Assembly (NCBI GenBank): GCA_008501765.1 | Contig: QQUE01000004.1 | Location: 186,001 to 250,000, forward strand | Reading direction: 5' to 3' | DNA: 64,000 nucleotides | Source of the DNA: Calditrichota bacterium | GTDB lineage: Bacteria; Zhuqueibacterota; Zhuqueibacteria; Zhuqueibacterales; Geothermadaptataceae | In this document: positions 1 through 9,315 of the stretch, piece after piece | How positions within the stretch are numbered: position 1 is the first letter of the stretch | Layout of the letters: the number at the start of each line of letters is the position of its first letter | Made by a program: the position numbers and the translations under genes | The notes under the pieces: generated by a model | Seen by the model: the letters and a program-made list of their open reading frames with translations, nothing else | What the model was told of the DNA's origin: nothing | Database searches by the model: none

Positions 1-380
1 CTTTCGTGAGCTTTTTTGTTTGTGCATCTGATAAAATCATGCGTTTTTATACTTTCGCTTGATAATTGCTTCTTTCCTGCTGATAGCATAATACATCATT
101 CTTTTGCCGGTTTCAATAATTATCAAGGTGCATTATTTAGGAACTGCGATTGTGTGGTATTTTTTTTTCGCAGGTGATAAAATTGAATTAAACGGGGAAG
201 CACCATTCCTGTCATTTTATGATGAAAACGGCTCAATCAGCAAATAATTAATGAAATAATTTTGAAGATAATATTTTGTTTTTAAATTAATTCCATTAAA
301 TCGATGAATCTTACTTTTACCGCGCACTCTCTTCACGGCGCTGCTACACATTATCTTAAAAATTGAACGGAGTAAATAAA
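1..380. other. AT-rich leader with no gene seen
   Basis: No open reading frame with coding character, RNA gene or clear repeat is visible. The stretch is AT-rich and ends in the ribosome binding site (CGGAG, 368-372) of the M1 peptidase gene, so it probably holds that gene's promoter, but I cannot point to convincing -35/-10 boxes. Confidence 0.5.
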
Positions 381-2264
381 ATGTTCAACCTTCAATCCGT
401 AAATTCTAAAATTTTCCTGACTCTAATATTTACTTTACTGCTTTTTTCCTGTGCTAAAAACAAAGAATTATCGGATATCCCAAAGGATCCTCACTCCTGG
501 TCAAATCCACAGGAAGTCATCGTCCAGCATCTGGCGTTGGAGCTGAATGTTGATTTTAATGCAAAACAACTATCCGGTTGTGCGCGGCTGGAGATTCGCA
601 ACCACACAGGCATGGATACGCTCATTCTGGATACGAGCGATCTAAATATCGAACGCATCACTCTTGGGAAACAAGAAAAAGAGACCCCCTTCCGCCTTGG
701 AAATCCGGAAAAATACAAAGGCTCCCCGCTTTATATCGCGATAAAAAAATACACCCAGCAGGTCAATGTTTATTACAGCACCAACCCGCAGGCCGGCGCT
801 GTTCAGTGGTTAGCACCCGGCCAAACGGCCGGCAAAAAACTTCCCTTTTTATTCACACAAAACCAGCCTGTTTTTGCCCGAACCTGGATTCCCTGTCAGG
901 ATAGCCCGGGTGTGCGAATGACATATTCTGCGGAAATCACGGTTCCAAAGAAATTAATGGCGGTAATGAGCGCTGCAAACGGGACAGAAAAAGTTGAAAA
1001 CGGCGTCTATCATTTCGAGATGCCGCAACCAATTCCCTCCTACCTGATTGCGCTGGCGGTGGGCGATATTTCCTTCCAAGCCATCAGCGAGCGAGCTGGA
1101 GTTTATGCGGAACCATCGGTTTTAGCCAAAGCAGCAGCAGAATTTGAAGATACCGAAAAAATGATCATCGCAGCAGAGAAACTATACGGCCCTTATAGCT
1201 GGGACCGCTATGATATTATCGTCCTGCCTCCCAGTTTTCCATTTGGCGGCATGGAAAATCCACGGCTCACTTTTGCAACTCCGACAATTCTCGCCGGGGA
1301 CAAATCGCTCGTTTCACTCGTCGCCCACGAACTCGCCCATTCCTGGTCCGGCAACTTAGTGACAAACTCAACCTGGAGTGACATTTGGTTAAATGAGGGA
1401 TTTACGACCTATTTTGAGCATCGGATAATGGAAGAGATTTACGGTTTTGAATACAAGGAAATGTTGGCAAAACTCGATTATGATAATATTTTGCAAACAA
1501 TTCAGCAACACGGTGAGGACAATCCGGTAACAGCTCTGCGGCAAAATCTGGCGGCAGATGATCCGGATAATACCCCGACGGCCATTATTTATGACAAAGG
1601 GCACCTGTTTCTGCGAACGATGGAAACGTTAATCGGGCGCGAAGAATGGGACCAGTTTTTAACAAATTATTTTAACAAATTTTCTTTTCAATCCATGGAT
1701 TCAGAAAAATTTGTCGCTTATTTCGAAGACAAATTGATAAAAGAGGATGCGGAGCTTGCGGAGAAATTGCAACTTAAAAAATGGGTCTACGAACCCGGGT
1801 TGCCCGGCAACCATTTTGTAGTGAAATCGCCCGCGCTAAAACAGGTAAAAAATGAAATTACCGCGTTCAACAACGGTACAGCGGCAAGCGATCTCAAAAC
1901 CCAAAACTGGACATCGCACCATTGGCGCTATTTCGTTAAAAATCTACCCGCCGAACTCAGCAACAAGAAATTGTCAGACCTCGAGTCTACTTTTTCCTTT
2001 AGCAAAACAGGCAATTCCGAAGTCTTGTTTAGCTGGCTTATGCTTGCAGTAAAAAATCGATACTATCCATCTTATCTGGTTTTGGAAGAGTTTTTATCAG
2101 GCGTCGGCCGGGTAAAATTTATCGCACCACTGTATTGGTCTTTAGCACAAACTGAAGAAGGCCGGGCATTTGCCAGTCGCGTTTATAAAAAAGCCCGCGA
2201 TGGCTATCACCCCCTCGCGACAAGCGCCATTGACCCGATTTTGAAATTTGAAAGTGAAAAATAA
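381..2264 (+). CDS. M1 family metallopeptidase (LTA4H-like aminopeptidase), lipoprotein
   Basis: Zinc aminopeptidase that should remove N-terminal residues from peptides in the periplasm or at the cell surface. With the ATG at 381 the product is 627 residues. The GGMEN exopeptidase motif lies at about 289-293 and the zinc site HELAH at 316-320, with the third ligand Glu339 in NEGFTTYFE, the classic HEXXH-X18-E arrangement. The C-terminal third resembles the helical leukotriene A4 hydrolase C-terminal domain. The N-terminus is a lipoprotein signal (hydrophobic stretch ending LLFSC), which argues for membrane anchoring. A TTG 18 nt upstream is in frame, but CGGAG at 368-372 is placed correctly for the ATG. 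It is a single gene facing the next one tail to tail. Confidence 0.93.
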   Translation: MFNLQSVNSKIFLTLIFTLLLFSCAKNKELSDIPKDPHSWSNPQEVIVQHLALELNVDFNAKQLSGCARLEIRNHTGMDTLILDTSDLNIERITLGKQEKETPFRLGNPEKYKGSPLYIAIKKYTQQVNVYYSTNPQAGAVQWLAPGQTAGKKLPFLFTQNQPVFARTWIPCQDSPGVRMTYSAEITVPKKLMAVMSAANGTEKVENGVYHFEMPQPIPSYLIALAVGDISFQAISERAGVYAEPSVLAKAAAEFEDTEKMIIAAEKLYGPYSWDRYDIIVLPPSFPFGGMENPRLTFATPTILAGDKSLVSLVAHELAHSWSGNLVTNSTWSDIWLNEGFTTYFEHRIMEEIYGFEYKEMLAKLDYDNILQTIQQHGEDNPVTALRQNLAADDPDNTPTAIIYDKGHLFLRTMETLIGREEWDQFLTNYFNKFSFQSMDSEKFVAYFEDKLIKEDAELAEKLQLKKWVYEPGLPGNHFVVKSPALKQVKNEITAFNNGTAASDLKTQNWTSHHWRYFVKNLPAELSNKKLSDLESTFSFSKTGNSEVLFSWLMLAVKNRYYPSYLVLEEFLSGVGRVKFIAPLYWSLAQTEEGRAFASRVYKKARDGYHPLATSAIDPILKFESEK

Positions 2265-2326
2265 AGCATGCGGTGGATATAGCTGATGCGGGTACGCGAC
2301 TAAATCGTAGATCGACATCGATCCGG

Positions 2327-3271
2327 TCATTTTTTTTGAGGCAGATGCACCTGCGTCAGTCGATTTGTTTTGCCGGAGAAAGTATAATTATAGTACACCA
2401 AACGGCAGGGAATTTTAAGAAGTTCTTCGCTAATCGTAAAATAGCCGTTTTTAAATTGTGCCCAACAGATGGCTTCGCCCTGCGGTTCTGGAAAATAAGT
2501 AGCGGTCGTTGCCGGCCGCTGCAATACTTTTTCGATGGGCTCGGCGCCTTCACGCTTCCAGTAATAAACTGAGCCATACGTTTTTATCAGGATTTCTGTA
2601 CCGTCCATCGAAATATCACCGGACACCACCATCGACATGCCAATCATTGCGACAAAAACAGCTTCGTTAATTTCATGTATTTTCTGGGGATAAGCAATTT
2701 TATACACACGCGCGTCCCTTTCTCTTTTCGAGATCACAAACAAATCGCGGGTCAAAGGATCAAGCAGGATCGTTTCGGCATCGCGGGGGCCATCGGGAAA
2801 AGTGAACTTGATTGTATCATAAGCTCGTATCGTGTCGAGCGTGGCTTGTGCTTGCCAATTTACCTCCGGCTCGGGAAAACGCAGTATGGATTTAACTTTG
2901 CGTTTCGAATCGTTATCCCCGATATCTGCCATGTAAATATAGCTGATTTGGGTCAGCGGACCTGGGCCCACAGCCAGGTCTTCCGGATCGCGAATTTTAG
3001 GATTATCAATGTAGAACGCGCCACGACTTTTCCCTGCCACATCCAGCGCGAAGATAACTTTGCCCCAAATTTTGTCGTTGTGCGTCCAAAGAATCCCGGG
3101 ATTTCCCAGACTTGCAGCTAAACCCGATGCCTGATTTATTTGCGGATTTTCAACCGTAGAAACATGGGTGTTTTTGTTTAAAATTGGCAGGAGAATGAGG
3201 AGATTTAAAAGGCCGTACACGAGTAAAACAATGATACTCAGAAAAATAAATGGTTTGACCATCCTGATCAT
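2327..3271 (-). CDS. membrane-anchored beta-propeller-like protein of unknown function
   Basis: The 314-residue product has one hydrophobic segment at about residues 6-29 (signal anchor or uncleaved signal) followed by a soluble extracytoplasmic domain. That domain has spaced motifs such as ASGLAAS, LWTHND, DPEDLAVG and MADIGDN, which recur in proteins annotated as NHL/WD40-like or phytase-like propellers. SGLA, D-x-EDL and DIGDN spacings suggest beta-propeller blades with metal- or substrate-binding loops. I do not recognise a characterised homologue, so no reaction is assigned. It converges on the M1 peptidase gene with a 62 nt gap. Confidence 0.75.
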   Translation of the reverse strand: MIRMVKPFIFLSIIVLLVYGLLNLLILLPILNKNTHVSTVENPQINQASGLAASLGNPGILWTHNDKIWGKVIFALDVAGKSRGAFYIDNPKIRDPEDLAVGPGPLTQISYIYMADIGDNDSKRKVKSILRFPEPEVNWQAQATLDTIRAYDTIKFTFPDGPRDAETILLDPLTRDLFVISKRERDARVYKIAYPQKIHEINEAVFVAMIGMSMVVSGDISMDGTEILIKTYGSVYYWKREGAEPIEKVLQRPATTATYFPEPQGEAICWAQFKNGYFTISEELLKIPCRLVYYNYTFSGKTNRLTQVHLPQKK

Positions 3272-3435
3272 AAAAAATCAATCCTTTGGCTGTGTAAATC
3301 GCTCAATTAGCGGGTGGATTATGTGATGAAAATAAGCTCCCCATAAGCAAGGCTGGCAACGAAAAATTTAAGTAGGAAACAAAATCAATCCGCTCTGTTA
3401 AAGGAACGGTATGAATTATCCAGCGATCGCTTCTA

Positions 3436-3612
3436 AATTCCCATCCTTGAAAAGGAGGGGAAATCAACCGGAGCGTTAAGCGAAGGTTGGAGGGGTGGTT
3501 GCTGAGATGAGCCTGGAAATTGATAAAAAAGTAGCTGATCGCATAAAACCACCCCTGATTTTTCCGCTGAACGCTCCAAAATCTGTCCCCTCCTTTTTCA
3601 AGGATGGGAATT
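3436..3612. repeat. long imperfect inverted repeat (dispersed palindrome)
   Basis: The left arm (3436-3500) and right arm (3546-3612) are near complements. Each carries AATTCCCATCCTTGAAAA, a GGAGGGG block, GGAGCGTT and AGGGGTGGTT, read in opposite directions. The unit could fold into one cruciform or RNA hairpin of about 65 bp stem length with small internal loops. No coding potential is seen. It looks like a miniature palindromic element rather than a terminator, because it is far from both flanking gene ends. Confidence 0.7.
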
Positions 3613-3755
3613 GCTAAAGCGCTTCACGCTTCAAATGGCTTGGTATATGACCTGACTGGAGACAGTATAATAATCAACTTGTTTCTTAAACAGAGCCAAT
3701 CAATATAATCAAGCTAAAGTTTTCGAATCAACTTAATTTCTTATAAATTAATCTG

Positions 3756-3947
3756 TTGTGCGAAATTGATTGTCTTCAAAAATATTTATCTATTCAGTCT
3801 TATTTGCCGTACCGGATTGCAATATTTCGCAATACCGGTGTCTCCCTGGTTTGAGTTTCATGTCAGGAGATCCCGGGATTTTACGTTGTGAAAACCGGGA
3901 TGACTCGCACACCAAATTATTATGTACGAGCATTCTAATTTGCACAA
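3756..3947. repeat. about 200 bp dispersed repeat, family A, copy 1
   Basis: One of three copies in the window (others at 20801-20998 and 39155-39352). Ends are inverted: TTGTGCGAAATT on the left and AATTTGCACAA on the right. Inside are two small hairpins, one around ACCGG/CCGGT and one with CCCGG..TTTACGTTGTGAAAACCGGG, followed by GATGACTCGCAC. A short frame runs through it but does not look like protein. The rest of 3272-4012, outside this copy, the palindrome at 3436-3612 and the terminator at 3966-3996, shows nothing I can name. Confidence 0.75.
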
Positions 3948-3965
3948 GCGGTTGTAAATTCACAT

Positions 3966-3996
3966 AAAAAAAGGGAACTCGAAAGTCCCCTTTTTT
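3966..3996 (-). terminator. rho-independent terminator of the ECF sigma gene
   Basis: Read on the minus strand this is GGGGACT, a short TTCG-containing loop, AGTTCCC, then a run of seven T. It starts 17 nt beyond the sigma gene stop. A-run/T-run symmetry means it could also stop plus-strand transcription. Confidence 0.8.
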
Positions 3997-4012
3997 TCAA
4001 ATTTCGTTTAAT

Positions 4013-4639
4013 TTAAACCGCAAATACGGGTTGATTATCCAAGATTGACGATTTAACCTCAGAAAGATAGCCATTTGACTCGGCATACGATTTGAGTGAA
4101 CGCGCAAGCATCGTGCGACCGCGATGTAAGCGGGACATCACAGTGCCAATTGGGCATTCCAGCACCTCTGCAATTTCCTTATATGGCAGATTGCTCACAT
4201 CTGACAGCAGGACGACGGAGCGGTAGTGTTCCGGGACCTTTTTTAATGCCTCGGAAATCGTGTCATCAAAGACATCCTCATAATCTTTTACCTGAAAACT
4301 GAACTCCAGCCGATCTTCCACCTCTGCTGATGCCAAATACGGAGCCACTTTATCAAAATCATCCCGCAATGGACGGCGTTTAACACGCCGATATTCGTTG
4401 ATAAAATTATTCCGCAATATTCTAAAAATCCAGGCACGGAAATTTGTATCCGGATCAAACTGCTCAAAATACTTCCAGGACCGTAAATATGTTAATTGCG
4501 TCAGATCTTCAGCTTCAACCTCATCCTGCGTGAGGTAGAGTGCTGTACGGTAAAGCTGGTCCATCAAGGGAAAAGCGCGCTTCTCAAATTCAATCTGTTT
4601 CTGTTGTAAACTTCGAGATATTTTTTTGAGTTGTCGCAT
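4013..4639 (-). CDS. RNA polymerase sigma-70 family factor, ECF subgroup
   Basis: The 208-residue protein has sigma region 2 (about residues 20-90, including EDLTQLTYLRSWKYF and the RAWIFRILRNNFINEYRR recognition part) and region 4 (about 140-190, helix-turn-helix with YKEIAEVLECPIGTVMSRLHRGR). There is no region 1 or 3, as expected of ECF factors. No anti-sigma gene lies next to it: upstream is a 416 nt divergent intergenic region, then the DUF6588 gene. It is therefore an orphan in this window, or its partner is encoded elsewhere. It may direct the divergent gene at 5056, but no matching promoter could be defined by eye. Confidence 0.93.
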   Translation of the reverse strand: MRQLKKISRSLQQKQIEFEKRAFPLMDQLYRTALYLTQDEVEAEDLTQLTYLRSWKYFEQFDPDTNFRAWIFRILRNNFINEYRRVKRRPLRDDFDKVAPYLASAEVEDRLEFSFQVKDYEDVFDDTISEALKKVPEHYRSVVLLSDVSNLPYKEIAEVLECPIGTVMSRLHRGRTMLARSLKSYAESNGYLSEVKSSILDNQPVFAV

Positions 4640-5055
4640 AATTTCTCCATATTTAATAATTCAGCGTCCCCAATAATTTGCTATTTTGGTGAGCCAGCAA
4701 AGTATTTAGCAACGCCTGTTATCCTTCTAACGATCGATATGTAAAATTGTTCTAACTGAATCAAGCATTATGCCAAAATTATTTTTTAAAAAAATAACTA
4801 TCATAATATCAACAATTACAATATATTGAAAAGAAATTCGATACTTCGTTACACAAAAAAGCAGAGAGACATTATGACGAAAACCTCGACATGCTGTCAA
4901 AATTTCTCTACATTGCCCCACATGTTGGCAGACGCCGTTCAACCAATTTTGTTTAAACTGTAGGGCAAATTTTCATTAATAAAAGATATAATAACTTCTT
5001 ATAGAACACAATCAAAAATTCCAAGTTTCTTTTTTTTCATAAAAAAGGAGGTACT
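4640..5055. other. divergent intergenic region, promoters only inferred
   Basis: It separates the minus-strand sigma gene from the plus-strand outer-membrane protein gene, so it must carry both promoters. It is AT-rich. A strong ribosome binding site (AGGAGG, about 5046-5051) precedes the ATG at 5056. No repeat or RNA gene is recognised. Confidence 0.5.
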
Positions 5056-5949
5056 ATGACGAAACGAACAACACAATTTTCCTACCTGTTATTTTTCCTT
5101 TTTTTATTTAGCGTTCCGGCACAAGGTCAGGAATTTGAAGATTTGGTTTCCCGGTACACATCGGAAAACGGCAAAGGCTACATGCAACCACTCGCAGATG
5201 CATTTGGTGCCACTTTGAACAGCGGGCTCTACCACAGCGCCAAAATTCCAGCATTTGGCATTAATGTCGAACTCAGCATTGAGACAACAACTGCTATAAT
5301 TACCGACGAGCAAAAAACCTTCACAGCTACAACGGAAGGTCTCTTTGAGCCAGTACAAACAGCCGAAGTACCAACGATTTTCGGCGACGTGGAACCCCTG
5401 GAAGTGCCGGGAACCGGTGGAACCGCTTATGTTTTTCCGGGTGGGTTTGGTGTGAAAAGACTGCCTGTGGCAGTGCCACAATTAACTGTTGGCTCGTTTA
5501 TGGGAACCCAGGCAATGTTGCGCTACATGCAATTTGATCTCGGCGATGACTTTGGATCCTTAAAAGTATTGGGTTATGGGGTCCGGCACAGCATTAGCCA
5601 ATATATTCCACTTTTCCCGGTGGATATTGCAGCGACATTTTTTAGACAAAAATTCGAGCTCGGGGATATAGTTGAAGCCAATGCCACATATTTCGGGATT
5701 CAAAGCAGCCTGCAGAGAAGCATTTTCGAATTCTATGCCGGATACGGTTACGGCAAGTCCAATCTCGACCTCCGCTATGAATTTGAGGGCACAGACGGCT
5801 CTGAAGAAATTTCATTTGAGCTGGATTCTGAAGGCTCGAATCGCCTGACTTTTGGTTTTGGAGTCAATTTACTACTTTTTAATTTACACACTGATTTCAC
5901 TTTGGGTCAATCGAATGTTCTTGGACTCGGCGTTGGTTTTAAATTATAA
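5056..5949 (+). CDS. DUF6588-like outer-membrane protein
   Basis: The 297-residue exported protein has a signal peptide (about 1-24, cleavage after PAQG). The pattern after it (EFEDLVSRYTSENGKGYMQPL, then GATLNSGLYHSA) matches my recollection of the DUF6588 family. The C-terminal half alternates short amphipathic strands rich in aromatic residues and ends in VLGLGVGFKL, which suits a small beta-barrel. Function is unknown. AGGAGG precedes the ATG. The lipoprotein gene at 5980 follows after 30 nt, so the two are probably one transcript. Confidence 0.72.
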   Translation: MTKRTTQFSYLLFFLFLFSVPAQGQEFEDLVSRYTSENGKGYMQPLADAFGATLNSGLYHSAKIPAFGINVELSIETTTAIITDEQKTFTATTEGLFEPVQTAEVPTIFGDVEPLEVPGTGGTAYVFPGGFGVKRLPVAVPQLTVGSFMGTQAMLRYMQFDLGDDFGSLKVLGYGVRHSISQYIPLFPVDIAATFFRQKFELGDIVEANATYFGIQSSLQRSIFEFYAGYGYGKSNLDLRYEFEGTDGSEEISFELDSEGSNRLTFGFGVNLLLFNLHTDFTLGQSNVLGLGVGFKL

Positions 5950-5979
5950 ATACAGCAAAAACAACCTCAGGATATAATT

Positions 5980-6567
5980 ATGAAAAAATTACTTTCTCTT
6001 TTGTTTCTCTGTGCAATGATTTTAAATACTGGCTGTGAAAAACGGCTTTTTAAAACGATTGTAACCTACAATTTTAATGAAACTTACACACTCACTGTCG
6101 ATGGCCGCCGCGATGTTCCGCCGACAACTATCACCCGGGCGGATCTGCTCGATGGGCTAAACATTCCTGATGATGCACAAATCACCAAAGTGACAATCGA
6201 AAATGTTTCTGCCAAAGTCTCTGAAAATGTTGAACAGAGTCAGGCCTATTTTGTGAACCTTGAAGGATTTTATGTAAAGCCCGATGGGAAGAAAAAGTTA
6301 TTCCCTCAATTTCCGATTCCGATTGCCAGCGCCACTTTTACAAGGATTAACAACACCATTGCGGAGGATATTCAAGGATTGGCAAATCAATTATCCGCGA
6401 TTCTCCTTGATGAAAACAACACCCAAAGCGCATCGGTGGAACTGACAGTCTTCACCAGCTCTCCCCTGGCCATCGATTTACATTTTCAGCTTGGAATCAG
6501 TGTTCACTACGAAGTGTGCCGTGAAGTCGCCATAATCTTTGGCGGTGGTGGTGAAAAATGTGAGTAA
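5980..6567 (+). CDS. lipoprotein of unknown function
   Basis: The 195-residue product starts with a lipoprotein signal (LCAMILNTGC, lipid-anchor Cys at about residue 19). The mature part is predicted beta-rich, with no family I recognise. It ends FGGGGEKCE. The gene lies 30 nt after the outer-membrane protein gene, which suggests that the two act together at the cell envelope, for instance as an outer-membrane protein with an associated lipoprotein. That link is inferred from position only. Confidence 0.75.
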   Translation: MKKLLSLLFLCAMILNTGCEKRLFKTIVTYNFNETYTLTVDGRRDVPPTTITRADLLDGLNIPDDAQITKVTIENVSAKVSENVEQSQAYFVNLEGFYVKPDGKKKLFPQFPIPIASATFTRINNTIAEDIQGLANQLSAILLDENNTQSASVELTVFTSSPLAIDLHFQLGISVHYEVCREVAIIFGGGGEKCE

Positions 6568-6686
6568 TGCCTCTGTCGAGCGGACAAGTTACGAATATCG
6601 ATATTTCTTGACTTCACTTAATTGTTCCCGTTCGACACTTTGCCTGGGATTTCTATTGAGTGTCCATCCGGAAATTTCCCTTTTTT

Positions 6687-6786
6687 GTCATTCCGGGTTC
6701 GATGTTTTTTATCGAATCCCGGAATCTCATACGGAGGTAGGCTTAAGGAGATTCCGGTACGCCAAAAAGAGGGCGACCGGAATGAC
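6687..6786. repeat. GTCATTCCGG/CCGGAATGAC inverted repeat
   Basis: The segment is bounded by GTCATTCCGG at 6687 and CCGGAATGAC ending at 6786. A strong internal hairpin at about 6691-6724 pairs TTCCGGGTTCGAT with ATCGAATCCCGGAA around a T-rich loop. This is a known style of intergenic palindromic repeat. The remainder of 6568-6901 shows no gene. Confidence 0.65.
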
Positions 6787-6901
6787 ACAACCAGGGAATC
6801 TCGGATGGACGCTATTTAGTTTGGCTGGGAAAAAAATTTAATCTTAAACCTGATGAATACAAACAAGGTTTTCAACACTCTTGCAAAAGAAAACGATTGC
6901 G

Positions 6902-7642
6902 ATGCTAACAAAGCAAAAATATACCTTTCAAGTCCGGGCCTATGAAATCGATCCATCAGGCAAACTCACTATGGCCAACTTGTGCAATTACCTGCAAGAA
7001 GCTGCGGGGCAACATGCCCATGCCCTGAAAGTATCATCGCCACAACTCATGGAAAATGGAATTACTTGGGTATTGGCACGGCTGCATGTTCAAATGCGCA
7101 AAATGCCTAACTGGCAGGAAAATGTAACCATTGAAACCTGGCCTGCCCAAATTGACCGCTTATTTGCTGTACGTGATTTTAGGATTTTCGTCGACAATGA
7201 AGAAATTGGGGTGGCAACCAGTGCCTGGGTTTTGATGGATTTAAAATCGCGGCGCCCCCTGCGGCGGTTCCCGGCTGAAATTACAGACGTGCACCCGGAA
7301 AAGCCTGTTCGTGCATTGAACGATTCTTTTAAAAAATTGCAGCCAGTCGAAACAGCGGAAAATCCCACAGAACTGCCCATCCGGGCAGATGATATCGATA
7401 TAAACAGCCATGTAAATAACGCTGTTTTTATTGCTCTTCTGGAAGATAACTTGCCAGAATCCAGAAGAAACAAGCATCAATTAATTGAAATTGAAATCGA
7501 GTTTCGAGGCGAGGCTTTTCAGGGCGATACCCTCATTGGACGTCGTGGAGTTGATGGCCATCAAAATGAATTTTACCATAGTCTCACGCGCCGGGAGAAT
7601 AACGCCGAAGTGATTCGCGCACGCACTGTTTACAGCCAATAA
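6902..7642 (+). CDS. acyl-ACP thioesterase
   Basis: The 246-residue protein has the double hot-dog layout of acyl-ACP thioesterases, which release free fatty acids from acyl carrier protein in the cytoplasm. The first half carries YEIDPSGKLTMANLCNYLQEAA and WVLARLHVQM; the second has the ADDIDINSHVNNAVF segment with the expected Asn and His of the active site, and ends FRGEAFQGDTL. I chose the ATG at 6902 because it directly precedes the conserved start of the domain; an in-frame TTG lies at 6881. The PHP gene follows after 42 nt. Confidence 0.9.
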   Translation: MLTKQKYTFQVRAYEIDPSGKLTMANLCNYLQEAAGQHAHALKVSSPQLMENGITWVLARLHVQMRKMPNWQENVTIETWPAQIDRLFAVRDFRIFVDNEEIGVATSAWVLMDLKSRRPLRRFPAEITDVHPEKPVRALNDSFKKLQPVETAENPTELPIRADDIDINSHVNNAVFIALLEDNLPESRRNKHQLIEIEIEFRGEAFQGDTLIGRRGVDGHQNEFYHSLTRRENNAEVIRARTVYSQ

Positions 7643-7684
7643 TATTGCACGTTAAAATTATTTCCAAATCAAGGGAGGGAATTG

Positions 7685-8761
7685 ATGCATTTTATTTTCA
7701 GGATTCTTTTTTCAGTAGCAATTTTTACGACCGTTTTAAGTTGCAGCCAGGAAGAACCAGCCCAACACTGGTTCCGTGGCAATACACACGCACACACTGT
7801 CATTTGCGGTCACGCCGATTCGACTCCAGAATTTGTCACGGCCTGGTACCACGAGCGCGGCTACAATTTTCTCATTCTCAGCGAGCACAACCATTTTATT
7901 GATCCCGATTCTGTAAAAATGCCGCAACCGCTGCGGGATGATTTTATTCTCATTCCCGGGGAAGAAGTTTCCGGGCATAAAGTAATCCATTCGACCGCTA
8001 TGAATATTGATACACTTGTCAACTGGGATTTTAACCACGAACACGTTTCAGAAATCATCCAATTTCAGGTGGATGGCGCTATCGCAGCGAACGGACACAC
8101 CATTCTCAATCACCCAAATTACGAATGGGCAATTACCGCCGCCGATATTTTGCCGGTGAAAAAACTATACATGTTCGAATTGTACAATGGCCACCCCTCC
8201 GTGCGCAACCATGGCGATGAAACCCACCCATCAACTGAAAAAATGTGGGATGAATTGCTGACAAAAGGCATGAAAATCTACGGAGTTTCCTCAGATGATG
8301 CCCACGATTTCCAAAAAATTGCTGATGATGAATCCAATCCCGGCCGTGGCTGGGTGATGGTAAAATCACAAAACCTGACGCCGGATGCCATTACCGAGGC
8401 GATGAATCACGGCCAATTTTATTCCAGCAATGGTGTATTTCTGAAAAAGTGCGGTGTGAATAATGGTGTTTATTCCATTGAAATCGACGAAGCTGCCACG
8501 ATGAAAGAGCTACTATCGCCTGATATTTTTGGCAAAAAAGTGGATGAAAAAGAAAACGGCTTTTTTATCGAATTTATCGGACCGGAAGGCAAAGTGCTTT
8601 CGCACTCAAAAACCATGCAGGCCAAATTTAAGATCGATGATTCATCTTCCTATGTTCGGGCAAAAGTTACATTTACCCGGACGCACAAAGCTGGCGGCTC
8701 CGAAGAATTTTATGCCTGGGGCCAGCCGGTTTTTACGGATGAGAGAAAAAAAGACCACTAA
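7685..8761 (+). CDS. PHP-domain metallohydrolase (CehA/McbA-like), secreted
   Basis: The 358-residue protein has a signal peptide (about 1-22; the Cys in LSCSQEE suggests a lipoprotein). A PHP metal-dependent hydrolase domain follows: GNTHAHTVICGHAD, LSEHNHF, GEEVSGH, NHPNYEW and SSDDAHD supply His and Asp ligands. PHP proteins of this kind cleave phosphate or ester bonds; the substrate cannot be read from sequence. The ATG at 7685 follows GGGAGGG (7673-7679) by a good distance. A TTG one codon earlier is less likely. Confidence 0.87.
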   Translation: MHFIFRILFSVAIFTTVLSCSQEEPAQHWFRGNTHAHTVICGHADSTPEFVTAWYHERGYNFLILSEHNHFIDPDSVKMPQPLRDDFILIPGEEVSGHKVIHSTAMNIDTLVNWDFNHEHVSEIIQFQVDGAIAANGHTILNHPNYEWAITAADILPVKKLYMFELYNGHPSVRNHGDETHPSTEKMWDELLTKGMKIYGVSSDDAHDFQKIADDESNPGRGWVMVKSQNLTPDAITEAMNHGQFYSSNGVFLKKCGVNNGVYSIEIDEAATMKELLSPDIFGKKVDEKENGFFIEFIGPEGKVLSHSKTMQAKFKIDDSSSYVRAKVTFTRTHKAGGSEEFYAWGQPVFTDERKKDH

Positions 8762-8778
8762 ATTACAGCACTATGATT

Positions 8779-8818
8779 CGGGGACAAAACCACGGCCACT
8801 GCGTTGATTTTGTCCCCG
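8779..8818. terminator. strong hairpin after the PHP gene
   Basis: An 11 bp perfect stem (CGGGGACAAAA with TTTTGTCCCCG) lies 18 nt after the stop of the PHP gene. There is no T-run directly after it on the plus strand, so it may slow or stabilise transcript ends rather than be a textbook terminator. The rest of 8819-9095 is AT-rich and empty. Confidence 0.55.
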
Positions 8819-9095
8819 GTATTCCCCTAATCAAATTTTTTACTGCAGTCTATCCTGCAATTAAGGGAACATTCCCACCCATACCATAACTATCAATAAC
8901 ACATATTTCGCATATAAATTTGAGTATCTATTGTCATCTTTTTGAAATTTGTGATTAAAAAATATAAATTTGTTTTTCTTGATTTTAGCTCTATATTCTA
9001 TAAATTCTCTTTAAAAGAATTATTAAAGCGATTTCATTTATATCCCAAATCTTAAAAAATCTACATAGCAGAGTCAGAAAGTTTCGGAGAAAACC

Positions 9096-9275
9096 ATGTT
9101 TAAATACAAGATTCTCTGTCGTGCTTATCTTTTTGTTTTCCCAATTACTTCGATGGTATTCTCTCAAGAATCACCGCCCGTTTACGCCTTAGCCGGATTC
9201 AGCAAGATGACCGATATTTCCAGCACAGTGATTTTTATCGACACAAATGATGGTGCTAATGAGACAGGAATTTAA
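9096..9275 (+). CDS. small exported peptide of 59 residues
   Basis: ATG at 9096 is preceded by GGAG (9086-9089) with a normal gap, and the frame stops with TAA at 9273-9275. The product begins with a convincing signal peptide (MFKYKILCRAYLFVF..., cleavage likely after VFSQ) and leaves a mature part of roughly 35 residues (ESPPVYALAGFSKMTDIS...). No family is recognised. It could be a genuine short secreted peptide or the surviving start of a longer exported protein broken by mutation. It leads directly into the secreted-protein run that follows 40 nt later. Confidence 0.45.
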   Translation: MFKYKILCRAYLFVFPITSMVFSQESPPVYALAGFSKMTDISSTVIFIDTNDGANETGI

Positions 9276-9315
9276 ACAAGCACGCAATTAATCAATCAAC
9301 GTATGAGGCAATTTA

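Noticed and set aside
4727-4942. 71-residue minus-strand frame between the sigma and outer-membrane protein genes
   Set aside because: AT-rich, no ribosome binding site and no recognisable composition; more likely promoter sequence.
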